From: Blastococcus litoris
GTDB taxonomy: Bacteria > Actinomycetota > Actinomycetes > Mycobacteriales > Geodermatophilaceae
Assembly: GCF_003075095.1 (NCBI RefSeq)
Contig: NZ_QCZF01000005.1
Coordinates: forward strand, 1 to 64,000
Length of the DNA stretch: 64,000 bases
Reading direction: 5' to 3'
The position numbers and the translations under genes are program-made. How positions within the stretch are numbered: position 1 is the first letter of the stretch; every line of letters starts with the position of its first letter. The notes beneath the pieces are model-generated. The model made no database searches and was not told the origin of the DNA. It worked only from the letters and a program-made list of their open reading frames with translations. This document shows positions 49,120 through 57,131 of the stretch, piece by piece.

Positions 49120-51888
49120 TCAGGCCGAGGTGCGGGCGAGGGCCGCGACGAGCTCGCGCCGCGAGCTGACGCCGAGCTTGGTGAACACCTTGCGCAGGTG
49201 CCACTCCACCGTGCGGGGGCTGAGGAACAGCTGCGTGCCGATCTCCGGGTTGGTCAGCCGCTCGCCGGCGAGCCGGGCGATCTGGGCCTCCTGGGCCGTC
49301 AGGTCGTCCAGCGTGGCGACGACGCGTCTGCGGGCCGTCGCGCCGGTGGCGGTGAGCTCCTGCCGGGCCCGTTCGGCGAAGGCCTCCATGCCGATGTCGA
49401 CGAACGCGCGGTGGGCCGCGCGCAGCTGCTCGCGGGCGTCGGTCCGGCGGCCCTCGCGCCGCAGCCACTCGCCGTAGAGCAGCCGGGTCCGGGCGAGGGC
49501 GACCTGGACGCGGGTGCGGGCCAGCCGGTCGACCGATTCCCGGAAGAGGGCCTCGACCTCGTCGTGCCCGGCGAGCAGGGCCCGGCACCGGGCCTCGACG
49601 CCCAGTGCCCAGTCGCTGCCGCTCGCCCGGGCGAACCCCGCGAAGTGCGCCGCCGGACCGGTGGCCCGCTCGGGGTGGCCGCTGCGGACGGCCGCCTCGA
49701 CGACCTCGGGCCACACCCAGGTCCAGAGCTCGAGCCCCTCGGCGTGCCGGGCTGCACCCTCCGCCGCCTCGAGGGCCTCCCCGTACCGGCCCAGGCCGAT
49801 CAGCAGCACGGCCATGGTCCAGTCGGCCGAGATCAGCCAGAGCCCCTCCCCGCGGCGCAGGACGTCGGCGCGGCCGGCCTCGATCAGCGCCCGGGCCTCG
49901 GCCTCGCGCCCGCGCCAGGTCGCCAGCGAGACCGAGCCGTACGGGGTCACGCGGCTGCCGATCGCCTCCGTGACCGCGGCCGCCTCGCCCGCCAGCGCGG
50001 TGGCGGCGGAGAGGTTGCCGGCGAACAGTTGCATGCTGAATCGCTCGGTCAGCGCCGTCGGCAGCAGGGACAGTGCGCCGGTGCGGCGGGCGACCTGCAC
50101 CTGGCGCTCCGAGAGCACGTCCCAGCTCGCGTCGTCGAAGAGCGCGCGGGCGGTGCGGCAGGCCAGCCACAGCCAGCGCAGCGCGTCCTCCTCGTCGATC
50201 TCGTCGTCCCGGAAGGCGGCGAGGGCACCGTGCAGGACGGGGACACCGGCGGCGTAGCCCTCGGTGACGAGGAGCGCCAGCCCGTCGAGGAGCAGCCCGC
50301 ACGGACGCGGCAACCCGGCGGCGTCGGCTCCCCACCCGGCGGCGAGGAAGGCGGTGGCGACGTCGCGCAGGTCCGCGGCGTGGGCCTCCCGTCCGGCGGC
50401 GACCGCGGCGGTGAAGGCATCGAGGTAGGTCGCCCGCGCGAGCGTGGTGTCCAGCGGCTCGAGCCGCCGGGCGGCCGAGAGGAGCAGCCCGGGGGCGTCC
50501 CGGCCGTGGGTGGCGGCGAACGTGATCTGGGCGTGCAGCAGGTCGGCCCGTGCCTCGTCCAGCTCGTCCAGCGGCCCGGACCGGGCCGTGGTGAGCAGCT
50601 CCAGCGCCCGCTCCGGCGCCCCCGCGAGGTTCTTGCCGTGCGCCGCGGCCAGGGCGCGCCGTGCCCGGCGCGCAGGATCCGGGGTCAGCGCCACGGCCCG
50701 CTCGAGGAACGCCGCCGCGGCCGCCTGCCCGCCCCGGGCGCGGGCCCGCGCCGCCGAGCGCTCGAGCTCCTCGGCCACCTCCTCGTCGAGGCCCGCGGTC
50801 GCCTGCGCCCGGTGCCAGGCGCGGCGGTCGGGATCGGTGCCGGGGTCGATCGTCGCGGCCAGGGCACCGTGGGCAGCTCGTCGACGGTCCGGGGACGCGG
50901 CCCGGTAGACCGCCGACCGCACGAGCGGGTGCCGGAACCGCACGCTCGTGCCGATCTCGACGAGGCCCGCCCCGGTCGCCGGTGCCTCGGCCCCCGCGTC
51001 GATGCCGAGCCGCTCGGCGGCGCGCCAGACCAGCACCGGGTCCCCGACCGGGTCCGCCGCGGCGATGAGCAGGAGCTCACGCGTGTCGGCCGGCAGGGGC
51101 TCGAGCCGCCGGCGGAAGCTGTCCTCGATGCGCCCCGCCAGCGGCGCCGCCTCGGGCAGGCCGAACCCGCCGGCGAGGTCGGCCGGCGTGTGCCCCTGCG
51201 GCAGCTCCAGCAGCGCGAGCGGGTTGCCGTGGCTCTCGGCGACGATGCGGTCGCGGACGCGGGGGTCGAGGGCCCCGGTCACGGCCGACTCCAGCAGCGC
51301 GGTGGCGTCGCCGGTGCTCAGCCCCCGGACGACGAGCTCGGGCAGGCCCAGGAGGAGCGGTTCCCGGTCGGAGGGCCGCACGGCGAACACCACGGCCACC
51401 GGCTCCGCGGCCAGGCGTCGGGCGACGAACTCCAGCGTCTGCGCCGAGGCCTGGTCCAGCCACTGGACGTCGTCCACCACGCAGACCAGCGGTCGCTCCT
51501 CGGCCACCTCCGAGAGCAGCGTGAGCACCGCCAGGCCGACCAGGAAGCGGTCGGGGGCGGAGCCCGAGCGCAGGCCGAAGGCGGTGCCGAGCGCCTCCTG
51601 CTGCGGGCCGGGGAGCGTGGGGAGCCGGTCCAGGAACGGCCCGCAGAGCTGGTGCAGACCGGCGAAGGCCAGCTCCATCTCCGACTCCACACCGGCGGCG
51701 CGGCCGATCCGGCACCCGGTCGCGCGCAGCAGCAGGAAGTCCAGCAGCGCCGTCTTGCCGATCCCCGCCTCTCCGCGCAGCACGAGGACCTGGCTGCGCC
51801 CGGCCTTGGCGGCGCCCACGAGGCGGCTCAGGGCCTCGCACTCGTCCCGGCGCCCGAGCAGACCGGGCCAGGAACTGGTACTCCGCAT
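49120..51888 (-). CDS. Large ATP-binding LuxR-family (LAL/MalT-like) regulator
   Basis: 922 residues. The AAA-type ATPase domain starts LLGRRDECEALSRLV, with Walker A RGEAGIGKTALLDFL (about residue 40) and Walker B LVCVVDDVQWLDQAS. A long TPR-like sensor region spans ~330-840, and the C-terminal LuxR helix-turn-helix is LTAQEAQIARLAGERLTNPE, then SPRTVEWHLRKVFTKLGVSS. LAL proteins bind ATP and an inducer and activate adjacent operons. It lies next to the redox and efflux locus and divergent from a TetR gene. A sequence resembling the paired-element arm is present 73-97 bases upstream of its start. Confidence 0.92.
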   Translation of the reverse strand: MRSTSSWPGLLGRRDECEALSRLVGAAKAGRSQVLVLRGEAGIGKTALLDFLLLRATGCRIGRAAGVESEMELAFAGLHQLCGPFLDRLPTLPGPQQEALGTAFGLRSGSAPDRFLVGLAVLTLLSEVAEERPLVCVVDDVQWLDQASAQTLEFVARRLAAEPVAVVFAVRPSDREPLLLGLPELVVRGLSTGDATALLESAVTGALDPRVRDRIVAESHGNPLALLELPQGHTPADLAGGFGLPEAAPLAGRIEDSFRRRLEPLPADTRELLLIAAADPVGDPVLVWRAAERLGIDAGAEAPATGAGLVEIGTSVRFRHPLVRSAVYRAASPDRRRAAHGALAATIDPGTDPDRRAWHRAQATAGLDEEVAEELERSAARARARGGQAAAAAFLERAVALTPDPARRARRALAAAHGKNLAGAPERALELLTTARSGPLDELDEARADLLHAQITFAATHGRDAPGLLLSAARRLEPLDTTLARATYLDAFTAAVAAGREAHAADLRDVATAFLAAGWGADAAGLPRPCGLLLDGLALLVTEGYAAGVPVLHGALAAFRDDEIDEEDALRWLWLACRTARALFDDASWDVLSERQVQVARRTGALSLLPTALTERFSMQLFAGNLSAATALAGEAAAVTEAIGSRVTPYGSVSLATWRGREAEARALIEAGRADVLRRGEGLWLISADWTMAVLLIGLGRYGEALEAAEGAARHAEGLELWTWVWPEVVEAAVRSGHPERATGPAAHFAGFARASGSDWALGVEARCRALLAGHDEVEALFRESVDRLARTRVQVALARTRLLYGEWLRREGRRTDAREQLRAAHRAFVDIGMEAFAERARQELTATGATARRRVVATLDDLTAQEAQIARLAGERLTNPEIGTQLFLSPRTVEWHLRKVFTKLGVSSRRELVAALARTSA

Positions 51889-51960
51889 GCCGCGCACCGC
51901 CAGGGCTGGGGGAAGGGCAGGGTGGCCGGACCGGCGGCACGCGCGGGTACGCGGGACGCC

Positions 51961-51985
51961 GACGGGAGTGAGAGTCCCTCTCGCG
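51961..51985 (-). promoter_or_regulatory. Weak paired-element-like arm before the LAL regulator
   Basis: On the minus strand this region reads AGAGGGACTCTCAC, then CCCG. It shares AGGGACT and the spaced CAC with the outward arms of the two paired elements (about 12 of 20 positions). Its distance to the regulator start (73 bases) is close to that of the better arms. Confidence 0.3.
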
Positions 51986-52134
51986 ACCGCCCGGCGGAAC
52001 CGGCCCGGCTCCCCGGCCGGGGCGAGCCGCCCCTGTGGCGGGTCGCCGTCACGCTGTGTCGCCACGCCATGGGCCGTACGCTCGGGCCGCGCCGACGCGG
52101 TCCCGTCCGACCCGCCGGCGGGCTGTGAGGTGCC

Positions 52135-52758
52135 ATGCGGGGGACGTCGGGGCGCGCCCGGTCGCGCGAGCAGCGCACCGCCCGCATCGAGCAGGTCGCC
52201 CTCGAGCTCTTCCGCAGCCGCGGGTTCGACCGGGTGACGGTCGAGGACGTCTGCGCCGAGGCGGGCGTCGGCCCGGCGACCTTCTACCGGCACTTCGGCA
52301 CCAAGGAGGGGGTCGTCTTCTCCTACCGGGATGCCTTCACCGCGGCGCTCCGGGCGTCGATCGAGGCGGCCGCCGGTGCCCCGGCGCCGGCCCGCCTCGG
52401 TGCGGTCCTGGGCCGGTTCGCCGGCTTCCTCGAGACGCAGCGCGAGCTGCTCGCCGTCCGCGACGAGATCGTCCTGGGGAACGAGCGGCTCCTGCACCGG
52501 ACGCTGGTCGTGCAGCGCGACATGGAGGCGCAGCTGGCCGAGGGCCTGGCCGCCCTGCGCGGGGTGCCGCCGTCCGACGCCCTCGTGCGGCTCGAAGCGG
52601 GGCTCGGCGTCCTCGTGCTCCGTACTGCCGTCCGGTCGTGGCGGGCGGGGGAGGAGGACGCGCTCCCGGCCGCCGTGGACCGCGCCCTGGCGGACGTGCG
52701 CGGCCTGCTCGCACCCCCACCGCGGGTGACCGGTCCCGGGGACACCCTCCGGAGCTGA
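52135..52758 (+). CDS. TetR/AcrR family regulator
   Basis: 207 residues. The helix-turn-helix is VALELFRSRGFDRVTVEDVCAEAGVGPATFYRHFGTKEG (about residues 22-60). The C-terminal part is a helical bundle with no named ligand signature. It precedes the NADH dehydrogenase-like gene by 55 bases and is divergent from the LAL regulator across 246 bases, in which I see no clear palindrome. A partner gene is not obvious. Confidence 0.88.
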   Translation: MRGTSGRARSREQRTARIEQVALELFRSRGFDRVTVEDVCAEAGVGPATFYRHFGTKEGVVFSYRDAFTAALRASIEAAAGAPAPARLGAVLGRFAGFLETQRELLAVRDEIVLGNERLLHRTLVVQRDMEAQLAEGLAALRGVPPSDALVRLEAGLGVLVLRTAVRSWRAGEEDALPAAVDRALADVRGLLAPPPRVTGPGDTLRS

Positions 52759-52813
52759 CGCGGACGCGTCCGGAGGGGTGTCGGATCGGTCGGCAGCGGA
52801 GGAGCCTGCCCGC

Positions 52814-54277
52814 ATGACCGGCACGACACCTCGCCGCCGTCCCTCCCTCCGTCTCCCGCGGCCGCGGCGTGCGGCCGAGGGCCGGGACGGTGAGGTCGAC
52901 CCGGCAGGCGGTGCCGGGCGCCCACCGCGGGTGGTGGTCGTCGGCGGCGGCTTCGCCGGCTTCTACGCGCTGCGCTCGCTGCAGCGGCACCTGCCGCGGG
53001 GACGTGCCGAGCTGCTCCTGGTGAACCCCAACGACTACTTCCTCTACAGCCCGCTGCTGCCCGAGGTCGCCACCGGCGTGGTCGAGGCCCGGCACATCGC
53101 CGTGTCGCTGCGCCGGCCCCTCCGGCGGGTGCGGCTGGTGCTCGGTCGCGTGCAGGACGTGGACCTCCCTGAGCGGACGATCACCGTGCGCCGCGGCGAC
53201 CTGGAGCAGCGGTTCGGGTGGGACCACCTCGTCCTGACCCCCGGGTCGATCACCCGCCAGTTCGAGATCCCCGGCGTCCCCGAGCACGCCCGCGGGCTCA
53301 AGACCCTGGTGGAGGCGGTCTACCTGCGCGACCACCTGCTCGAGCAGCTCGACCTCGCCGACGCCCAGCCCGACACCACCGAGGGGCGGGCGGCGCGGGC
53401 GGCCATGCTCACCGTCGTCGCCGTCGGTGCCGGCTACACCGGGACGGAGTTCGTCGCGCAGGCGCACCGCTGGCTGACCCGCATCGAGCGCCGCTGGGAC
53501 CACACCCGTGCCCGCGACGTCCGCTGGGTGCTGGTCGACGTCGCCCCGGCCGTGCTGCCGGAACTCGGCCCCCAGCTGGGGGACCACGCCCTGGGCGTGC
53601 TCCGGCGCAGGGGCGTCGACGTCCGCCTGAACACGAGCGTCCGCTCGGCCGACGACAGCGGCGTCGTCCTCACCGACGGGACCTCGATCGCCACCCGCAC
53701 CCTGGTGTGGGGCGCCGGTGTCGTGGCCAGCCCCCTCGTCGGCGGTCTCGGCCTGCCGACGCGGCGGGGCCGCCTGGTCACCGACCCGGACCTCTCGGTG
53801 CCCGGGGTCGAGGGGCTGTGGGCGGCAGGGGACGCCGCCGCCGTCCCCGACCTGGCCGCCGGCCCGGGTGACGACGGCGAGCTGCCCGACACCCAGCCGA
53901 CGGCGCAGCACGCGCAGCGGCAGGGCACAGCGGTGGGACGCAACATCGCCGCCGCCCTGGGGTTCGGCACGGCACGCGAGTACCGGCACCGCGACCTGGG
54001 GCTGGTCGCGGACCTCGGCGGCTTCGACGCGGTGGCCAGGCCGCTGGGCATCCGCCTGACCGGGCCCGTCGCGAAGCTGGTCACCCGCGGGTACCACCTG
54101 CTGGTCCTGCCGTCGGTGTCCAACCGCGTCCGGGTGGCGCTCGACTGGGCGTTCCAGACCCTGCTCCCGCCCGACGAGACGCAGCTGTCGGTGGTCCGCG
54201 AGGAGGACGCCCGCCTGGCCAGCGCGCAGGCCACGGCCATCTACGGCCCGGGGGAGGAGCGGCGATCGGCGGTGTGA
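52814..54277 (+). CDS. NDH-2-like NADH:quinone oxidoreductase
   Basis: 487 residues. FAD binding is RVVVVGGGFAGFYALRSLQ after a ~45-residue Arg/Pro-rich N-terminus. LLVNPNDYFLYSPLLPEVATG and HLVLTPGSITRQFEIPGVPEHA are characteristic of type II NADH dehydrogenases. NADH binding is TVVAVGAGYTGTEFVAQ, and GLWAAGDAAAVPD marks the late FAD motif. It should transfer electrons from NADH to quinone without pumping protons, with a C-terminal amphipathic part touching the membrane. GGAGGAG precedes the ATG at 52814. Confidence 0.88.
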   Translation: MTGTTPRRRPSLRLPRPRRAAEGRDGEVDPAGGAGRPPRVVVVGGGFAGFYALRSLQRHLPRGRAELLLVNPNDYFLYSPLLPEVATGVVEARHIAVSLRRPLRRVRLVLGRVQDVDLPERTITVRRGDLEQRFGWDHLVLTPGSITRQFEIPGVPEHARGLKTLVEAVYLRDHLLEQLDLADAQPDTTEGRAARAAMLTVVAVGAGYTGTEFVAQAHRWLTRIERRWDHTRARDVRWVLVDVAPAVLPELGPQLGDHALGVLRRRGVDVRLNTSVRSADDSGVVLTDGTSIATRTLVWGAGVVASPLVGGLGLPTRRGRLVTDPDLSVPGVEGLWAAGDAAAVPDLAAGPGDDGELPDTQPTAQHAQRQGTAVGRNIAAALGFGTAREYRHRDLGLVADLGGFDAVARPLGIRLTGPVAKLVTRGYHLLVLPSVSNRVRVALDWAFQTLLPPDETQLSVVREEDARLASAQATAIYGPGEERRSAV

Positions 54278-54328
54278 CCGGACCTCCCGGTGGCGGCCCG
54301 GCGGCGGGGCCCTACCGTGGTGGGGGCC

Positions 54329-54673
54329 ATGCCGAACACTTCCCACGGCCGTCCCCCCGGGACCGCAGGCTCCCCGCCCGCGGACCGGGACGACGACGCC
54401 TCGCCGGCCGCCCCCGCCATCCCGTCCTTCGCCTCGCTGCGGGCACCGCGCCGGCGCACGGCCGTCGACGTCCTGCTGCCCGAGGCGCCACCGGCCCAGC
54501 CGGAGCCGACGCCGGCGGCGGGGCCGCGGCCGGCCGAGTACGCCGACCTCTGGCTGCTCGGCGTGCGCACCGCGCGCGTGTTCGCCGGCCTCCCGTGGCG
54601 GGTGGCCTCCTGGTCGGTGCGCGCACCCGCCGCCTGCGTCGGGCGGCTGCTCGGCCGCCCGCAGCAGAGCTAG
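54329..54673 (+). CDS. Proline-rich hypothetical protein
   Basis: 114 residues. The N-terminal two-thirds are disordered and Pro/Ala-rich (PPADRDDDASPAAPAIPSF), and the C-terminal part YADLWLLGVRTARVFAGL then WRVASWSVRAPAACVGRLL is an amphipathic or membrane-peripheral segment. I do not recognise the family. The ATG at 54329 follows GTGGGGG. Its stop overlaps that of the convergent DivIVA-like gene in CTAG (54670-54673). Confidence 0.6.
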   Translation: MPNTSHGRPPGTAGSPPADRDDDASPAAPAIPSFASLRAPRRRTAVDVLLPEAPPAQPEPTPAAGPRPAEYADLWLLGVRTARVFAGLPWRVASWSVRAPAACVGRLLGRPQQS

Positions 54674-55692
54674 GCGGCGCTCCTGCCGCGCTGGCCGGCG
54701 GCCACCCTGGTCGCCGACCGCCACGGGACCGCGTGCGCGCCGATGCGGTCATGGATGCGGTCGAGGTAGCCCCGGGCGGCAGGGGCCGACGGGGCGGGCA
54801 GCTCCGGGCTGCTGCCCGGCTCGGCCAGCAGCTGCGCGCGGCGACGCTCGAGCTCGGCCACCTCGGCCTGCAGCACGGCGCGCCGTGCGGCGGCCTCGCG
54901 GTCGAGGCGCTCCCGGGTGGCCGCGGCCTCGGCGTCCGCGCGCCGCCGCTCCTCCCGGCCGGTGCCCAGCATGCGCACGACCTCGTCACGGGCGCGCAGC
55001 CGGGCGGCGAGGGCCTCCTCGGTCGCCCGCTCGCGGATCCGCGCCGCCTCCGCGATGGCGCGGGCCTGCACGGCGCGGGCGTCGGCCAGGTGCGCGGCCG
55101 CCGCGCCGCGGACGTCGCGCCCGGTCTGCTCGGCCTCGGCCAGCGTCCGGTCGGCCTCGGCGATCCGGTCGGCCACCTCCGTCTCCGCGTCGGCCAGCAG
55201 CTGCTGCGCCTCGGTGCGCGCGTGGGCGAGCGCTCGGCGGGCGTCGGCGGTCAGGACCTCCGCCTGGGCGCGCACGACGGACCGGTGGTTCTCCGCCTCG
55301 GCCCGGATGTTCTCGGCCTCGTCGGCCGCGCCGGCGAGCAGGCCCCCGATCCGGCGGGAGACCTGCACGAGCCGGCCGCCGGCGGGGGAGTGGGACAGCA
55401 GCTCCCGCGCCTCCTCGAGCGCCGCCTGCGTGCTGACCTGACGGGCCAGCAGGTGCTCGCGCTCGCGGTCGGCGGCGACGAGCTCGTCCTCGGCCCACCG
55501 CACGTAGGTGTCGACCTGGAACCGGTCGTAACCGGCCAGGACGCGTCGGAACATCGGCCCGACCTGCAGGACCGTGGGCAGGTCGCCGGAGACGTTCGGG
55601 CGCGCCCGCTCCGGGCGCGCGGCACCCAGGACGGCGTGCGGCCCCCCATCGGTGCGTGCGGCCCCGTCGTCGGTGCGCAGCTCGGTGCTCAT
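54670..55692 (-). CDS. DivIVA-like long coiled-coil protein
   Basis: 340 residues. The N-terminal FRRVLAGYDRFQVDTYVRWAEDEL (about residues 48-71) matches the DivIVA N-terminal pattern. A ~190-residue Ala/Glu/Arg coiled coil follows, then a short Pro-rich break and a basic C-terminal tail (GYLDRIHDRIGAHAVPW). It lacks membrane helices and probably polymerises. It is a second, longer DivIVA-type paralogue, distinct from the one at 2.2-3.0 kb. The ATG is preceded by GGGGAGG and AGGTGGG. Confidence 0.75.
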   Translation of the reverse strand: MSTELRTDDGAARTDGGPHAVLGAARPERARPNVSGDLPTVLQVGPMFRRVLAGYDRFQVDTYVRWAEDELVAADREREHLLARQVSTQAALEEARELLSHSPAGGRLVQVSRRIGGLLAGAADEAENIRAEAENHRSVVRAQAEVLTADARRALAHARTEAQQLLADAETEVADRIAEADRTLAEAEQTGRDVRGAAAAHLADARAVQARAIAEAARIRERATEEALAARLRARDEVVRMLGTGREERRRADAEAAATRERLDREAAARRAVLQAEVAELERRRAQLLAEPGSSPELPAPSAPAARGYLDRIHDRIGAHAVPWRSATRVAAGQRGRSAA

Positions 55693-55915
55693 CCCACCTG
55701 CCTCCCCTCGCAGTTCGGTCCGAGGTTCGGGAACGCTACGGCCCCGGATCGCCTCCGCGCCCCCGCGGACCGGGCGGCATCACCCGGAGGGGCGGTGCCC
55801 GCGCCCCGATCCGGTAGCGCGGGCGCCGGCCCTCGCTCTGCGTGACCTCGCTCACCCGGGTGAGGACTCCCGTGCAGCGGGTGTGGCCGCGCCCGCGGCA
55901 GCGCACCCTCGTCCC

Positions 55916-56143
55916 ATGGCGCCCGTCCCGACCTCGCCCGCACCGGGGAGCATGACCGTCCCGCCGCTGTTCGGCTGGGAGACCATCCTCGTCGTGCTGG
56001 TCGCCGTCGTGCTGGTCGCCGTCGCCTTCCTGCTGCTCGGCGCGGCGCGGGCCAGCGGCAGCGAGCGGTCGGAGTTCCAGGCCTGGCTCGACGGCCGGTC
56101 CGGCACCCGCGCGGGCGACACGTCCGACGCCCGGCGTGACTGA
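55916..56143 (+). CDS. Small single-helix membrane protein
   Basis: 75 residues: a short N-terminal leader, one strong membrane helix (ILVVLVAVVLVAVAFLLLG) and a charged C-terminal tail. No family is recognised. The ATG at 55916 is the longer start without a ribosome site; an ATG at 55952, after GGGGAG, begins at MTVPPLFGWE and would give 63 residues. It lies between the DivIVA-like and MarR genes. Confidence 0.55.
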   Translation: MAPVPTSPAPGSMTVPPLFGWETILVVLVAVVLVAVAFLLLGAARASGSERSEFQAWLDGRSGTRAGDTSDARRD

Positions 56144-56171
56144 CGCCTCAGACGCTTTGTGCCCCAACGAT

Positions 56172-56181
56172 TGGTGCACCA
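56172..56181. promoter_or_regulatory. Palindrome in the MarR promoter
   Basis: TGGTGCACCA is a perfect 10-base palindrome that ends three bases before TAACCT, a possible -10 element. It sits inside a looser CCCCA/TGGGG pair (56162-56166 and 56189-56193). This is a plausible autoregulation site for the MarR protein. Confidence 0.45.
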
Positions 56182-56183
56182 GC

Positions 56184-56189
56184 TAACCT
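56184..56189 (+). promoter_or_regulatory. Candidate -10 of the MarR gene (leaderless)
   Basis: TAACCT lies 8-13 bases before the ATG at 56197, with no ribosome site between them. This fits a leaderless message that overlaps the putative operator. Confidence 0.4.
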
Positions 56190-56196
56190 GGGGTGC

Positions 56197-56694
56197 ATGA
56201 GCACCACGACCGCTCCACCCGTCGACGCGGAGGACGTGCTCGCGCTCGACCGGCAGGTCTGCTTCGCCCTGTCCGTGGCCGCGCGCAACGTCGTCGCCGT
56301 CTACCGGCCGGTCCTCGAGCCGCTGGGGCTGACCCACCCGCAGTACCTGGTGATGCTGGCGCTGTGGCAGCACGGGTCGCTGTCGGTCAAGCGGCTCTCC
56401 GGCCTGCTGCAGCTCGACCCGGGCACGCTCTCACCGCTGCTCAAGCGGCTGGAGTCGGCCGGCCTGCTGCGGCGGGAGCGCGACGCCGGTGACCAGCGCA
56501 ACCTGGCGCTCTCGCTGACCGAGAAGGGGCAGGCGCTGCGGGCGGAGGCTGAACGCATCCCGGCCGGCATCGTGGAGCGGCTGGGCATGCCGGTCGACGA
56601 GCTCGTGACCCTGCACGCCGCGCTCACCGGGGTGATCGCCGCGTCCCAGCGGGCGCTGGCGGAGAGCGAGGGGAGCGGTCGTGGCGAGCGCTGA
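56197..56694 (+). CDS. MarR-family regulator, OhrR-like
   Basis: 165 residues. The winged helix has THPQYLVMLALWQHGSLSVKRLS and LQLDPGTLSPLLKRLESAGLLRRERD. The N-terminal LALDRQVCFALSVAARN carries the conserved Cys that is the peroxidatic sensor in OhrR proteins. Oxidation by organic hydroperoxide would release DNA. No ohr gene is adjacent; the following DUF5313 gene overlaps it by 14 bases. It probably controls its own unit through the palindrome upstream. Confidence 0.87.
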   Translation: MSTTTAPPVDAEDVLALDRQVCFALSVAARNVVAVYRPVLEPLGLTHPQYLVMLALWQHGSLSVKRLSGLLQLDPGTLSPLLKRLESAGLLRRERDAGDQRNLALSLTEKGQALRAEAERIPAGIVERLGMPVDELVTLHAALTGVIAASQRALAESEGSGRGER

Positions 56695-57124
56695 CGTGGC
56701 GGCCCCGGTCGTCCGGCCCGCTCCGCACCGGTGGCTCTGGTACGCCTTCGGGGGCGCGCTCCCCGCGCGGCACCGCGGCTGGGTGCTGCACGACACCACG
56801 ACGCGCACCTGGTGGCTGCGCCACGTCGTCCGCACGCTCGTGCAGCTCGCCGTCCCGATCGTCCTGCTGCTGGTGCTCCTCCCCGCCGGGTGGGGGCTGA
56901 AGCTGGCGTGCGCCGGCGGCGGTCTCGCGCTGGCGCTGTTCTACTCGTCGGCCTACATGCCCGAGGCGGTGGAGAACCGGGTCGTGAAGGCCGGCTACCC
57001 GGCCGGCACCGCCACCCGGCACCGCGACGCCGCCGGGCTGGTGCGCCAGCAGGCGGAGAGCGAGCGCAAGCGCGCGGCCGCCGCGAGGCGGGCGGCCCGG
57101 TACCGGGAGCGCCTCGGGCGCTGA
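56681..57124 (+). CDS. DUF5313 membrane protein
   Basis: 147 residues. The family landmark RPAPHRWLWYAFGGALPARHRGWVLHD and TWWLRHVVRTLVQLAVPIVL lead into two membrane helices (about residues 55-95), and the C-terminal tail is a basic helix (RKRAAAARRAARYRERLG). Function is unknown in this actinobacterial family. Its GTG lies inside the MarR gene, and the two are probably co-expressed. Confidence 0.85.
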   Translation: MASADVAAPVVRPAPHRWLWYAFGGALPARHRGWVLHDTTTRTWWLRHVVRTLVQLAVPIVLLLVLLPAGWGLKLACAGGGLALALFYSSAYMPEAVENRVVKAGYPAGTATRHRDAAGLVRQQAESERKRAAAARRAARYRERLGR

Positions 57125-57131
57125 GGCCGGG

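Noticed and set aside
49033-52128. A very long plus-strand frame (1031 codons) opposite the LAL regulator.
   Set aside because: It is antisense to a gene with clear ATPase and LuxR motifs, and its translation is low-complexity without domain patterns.
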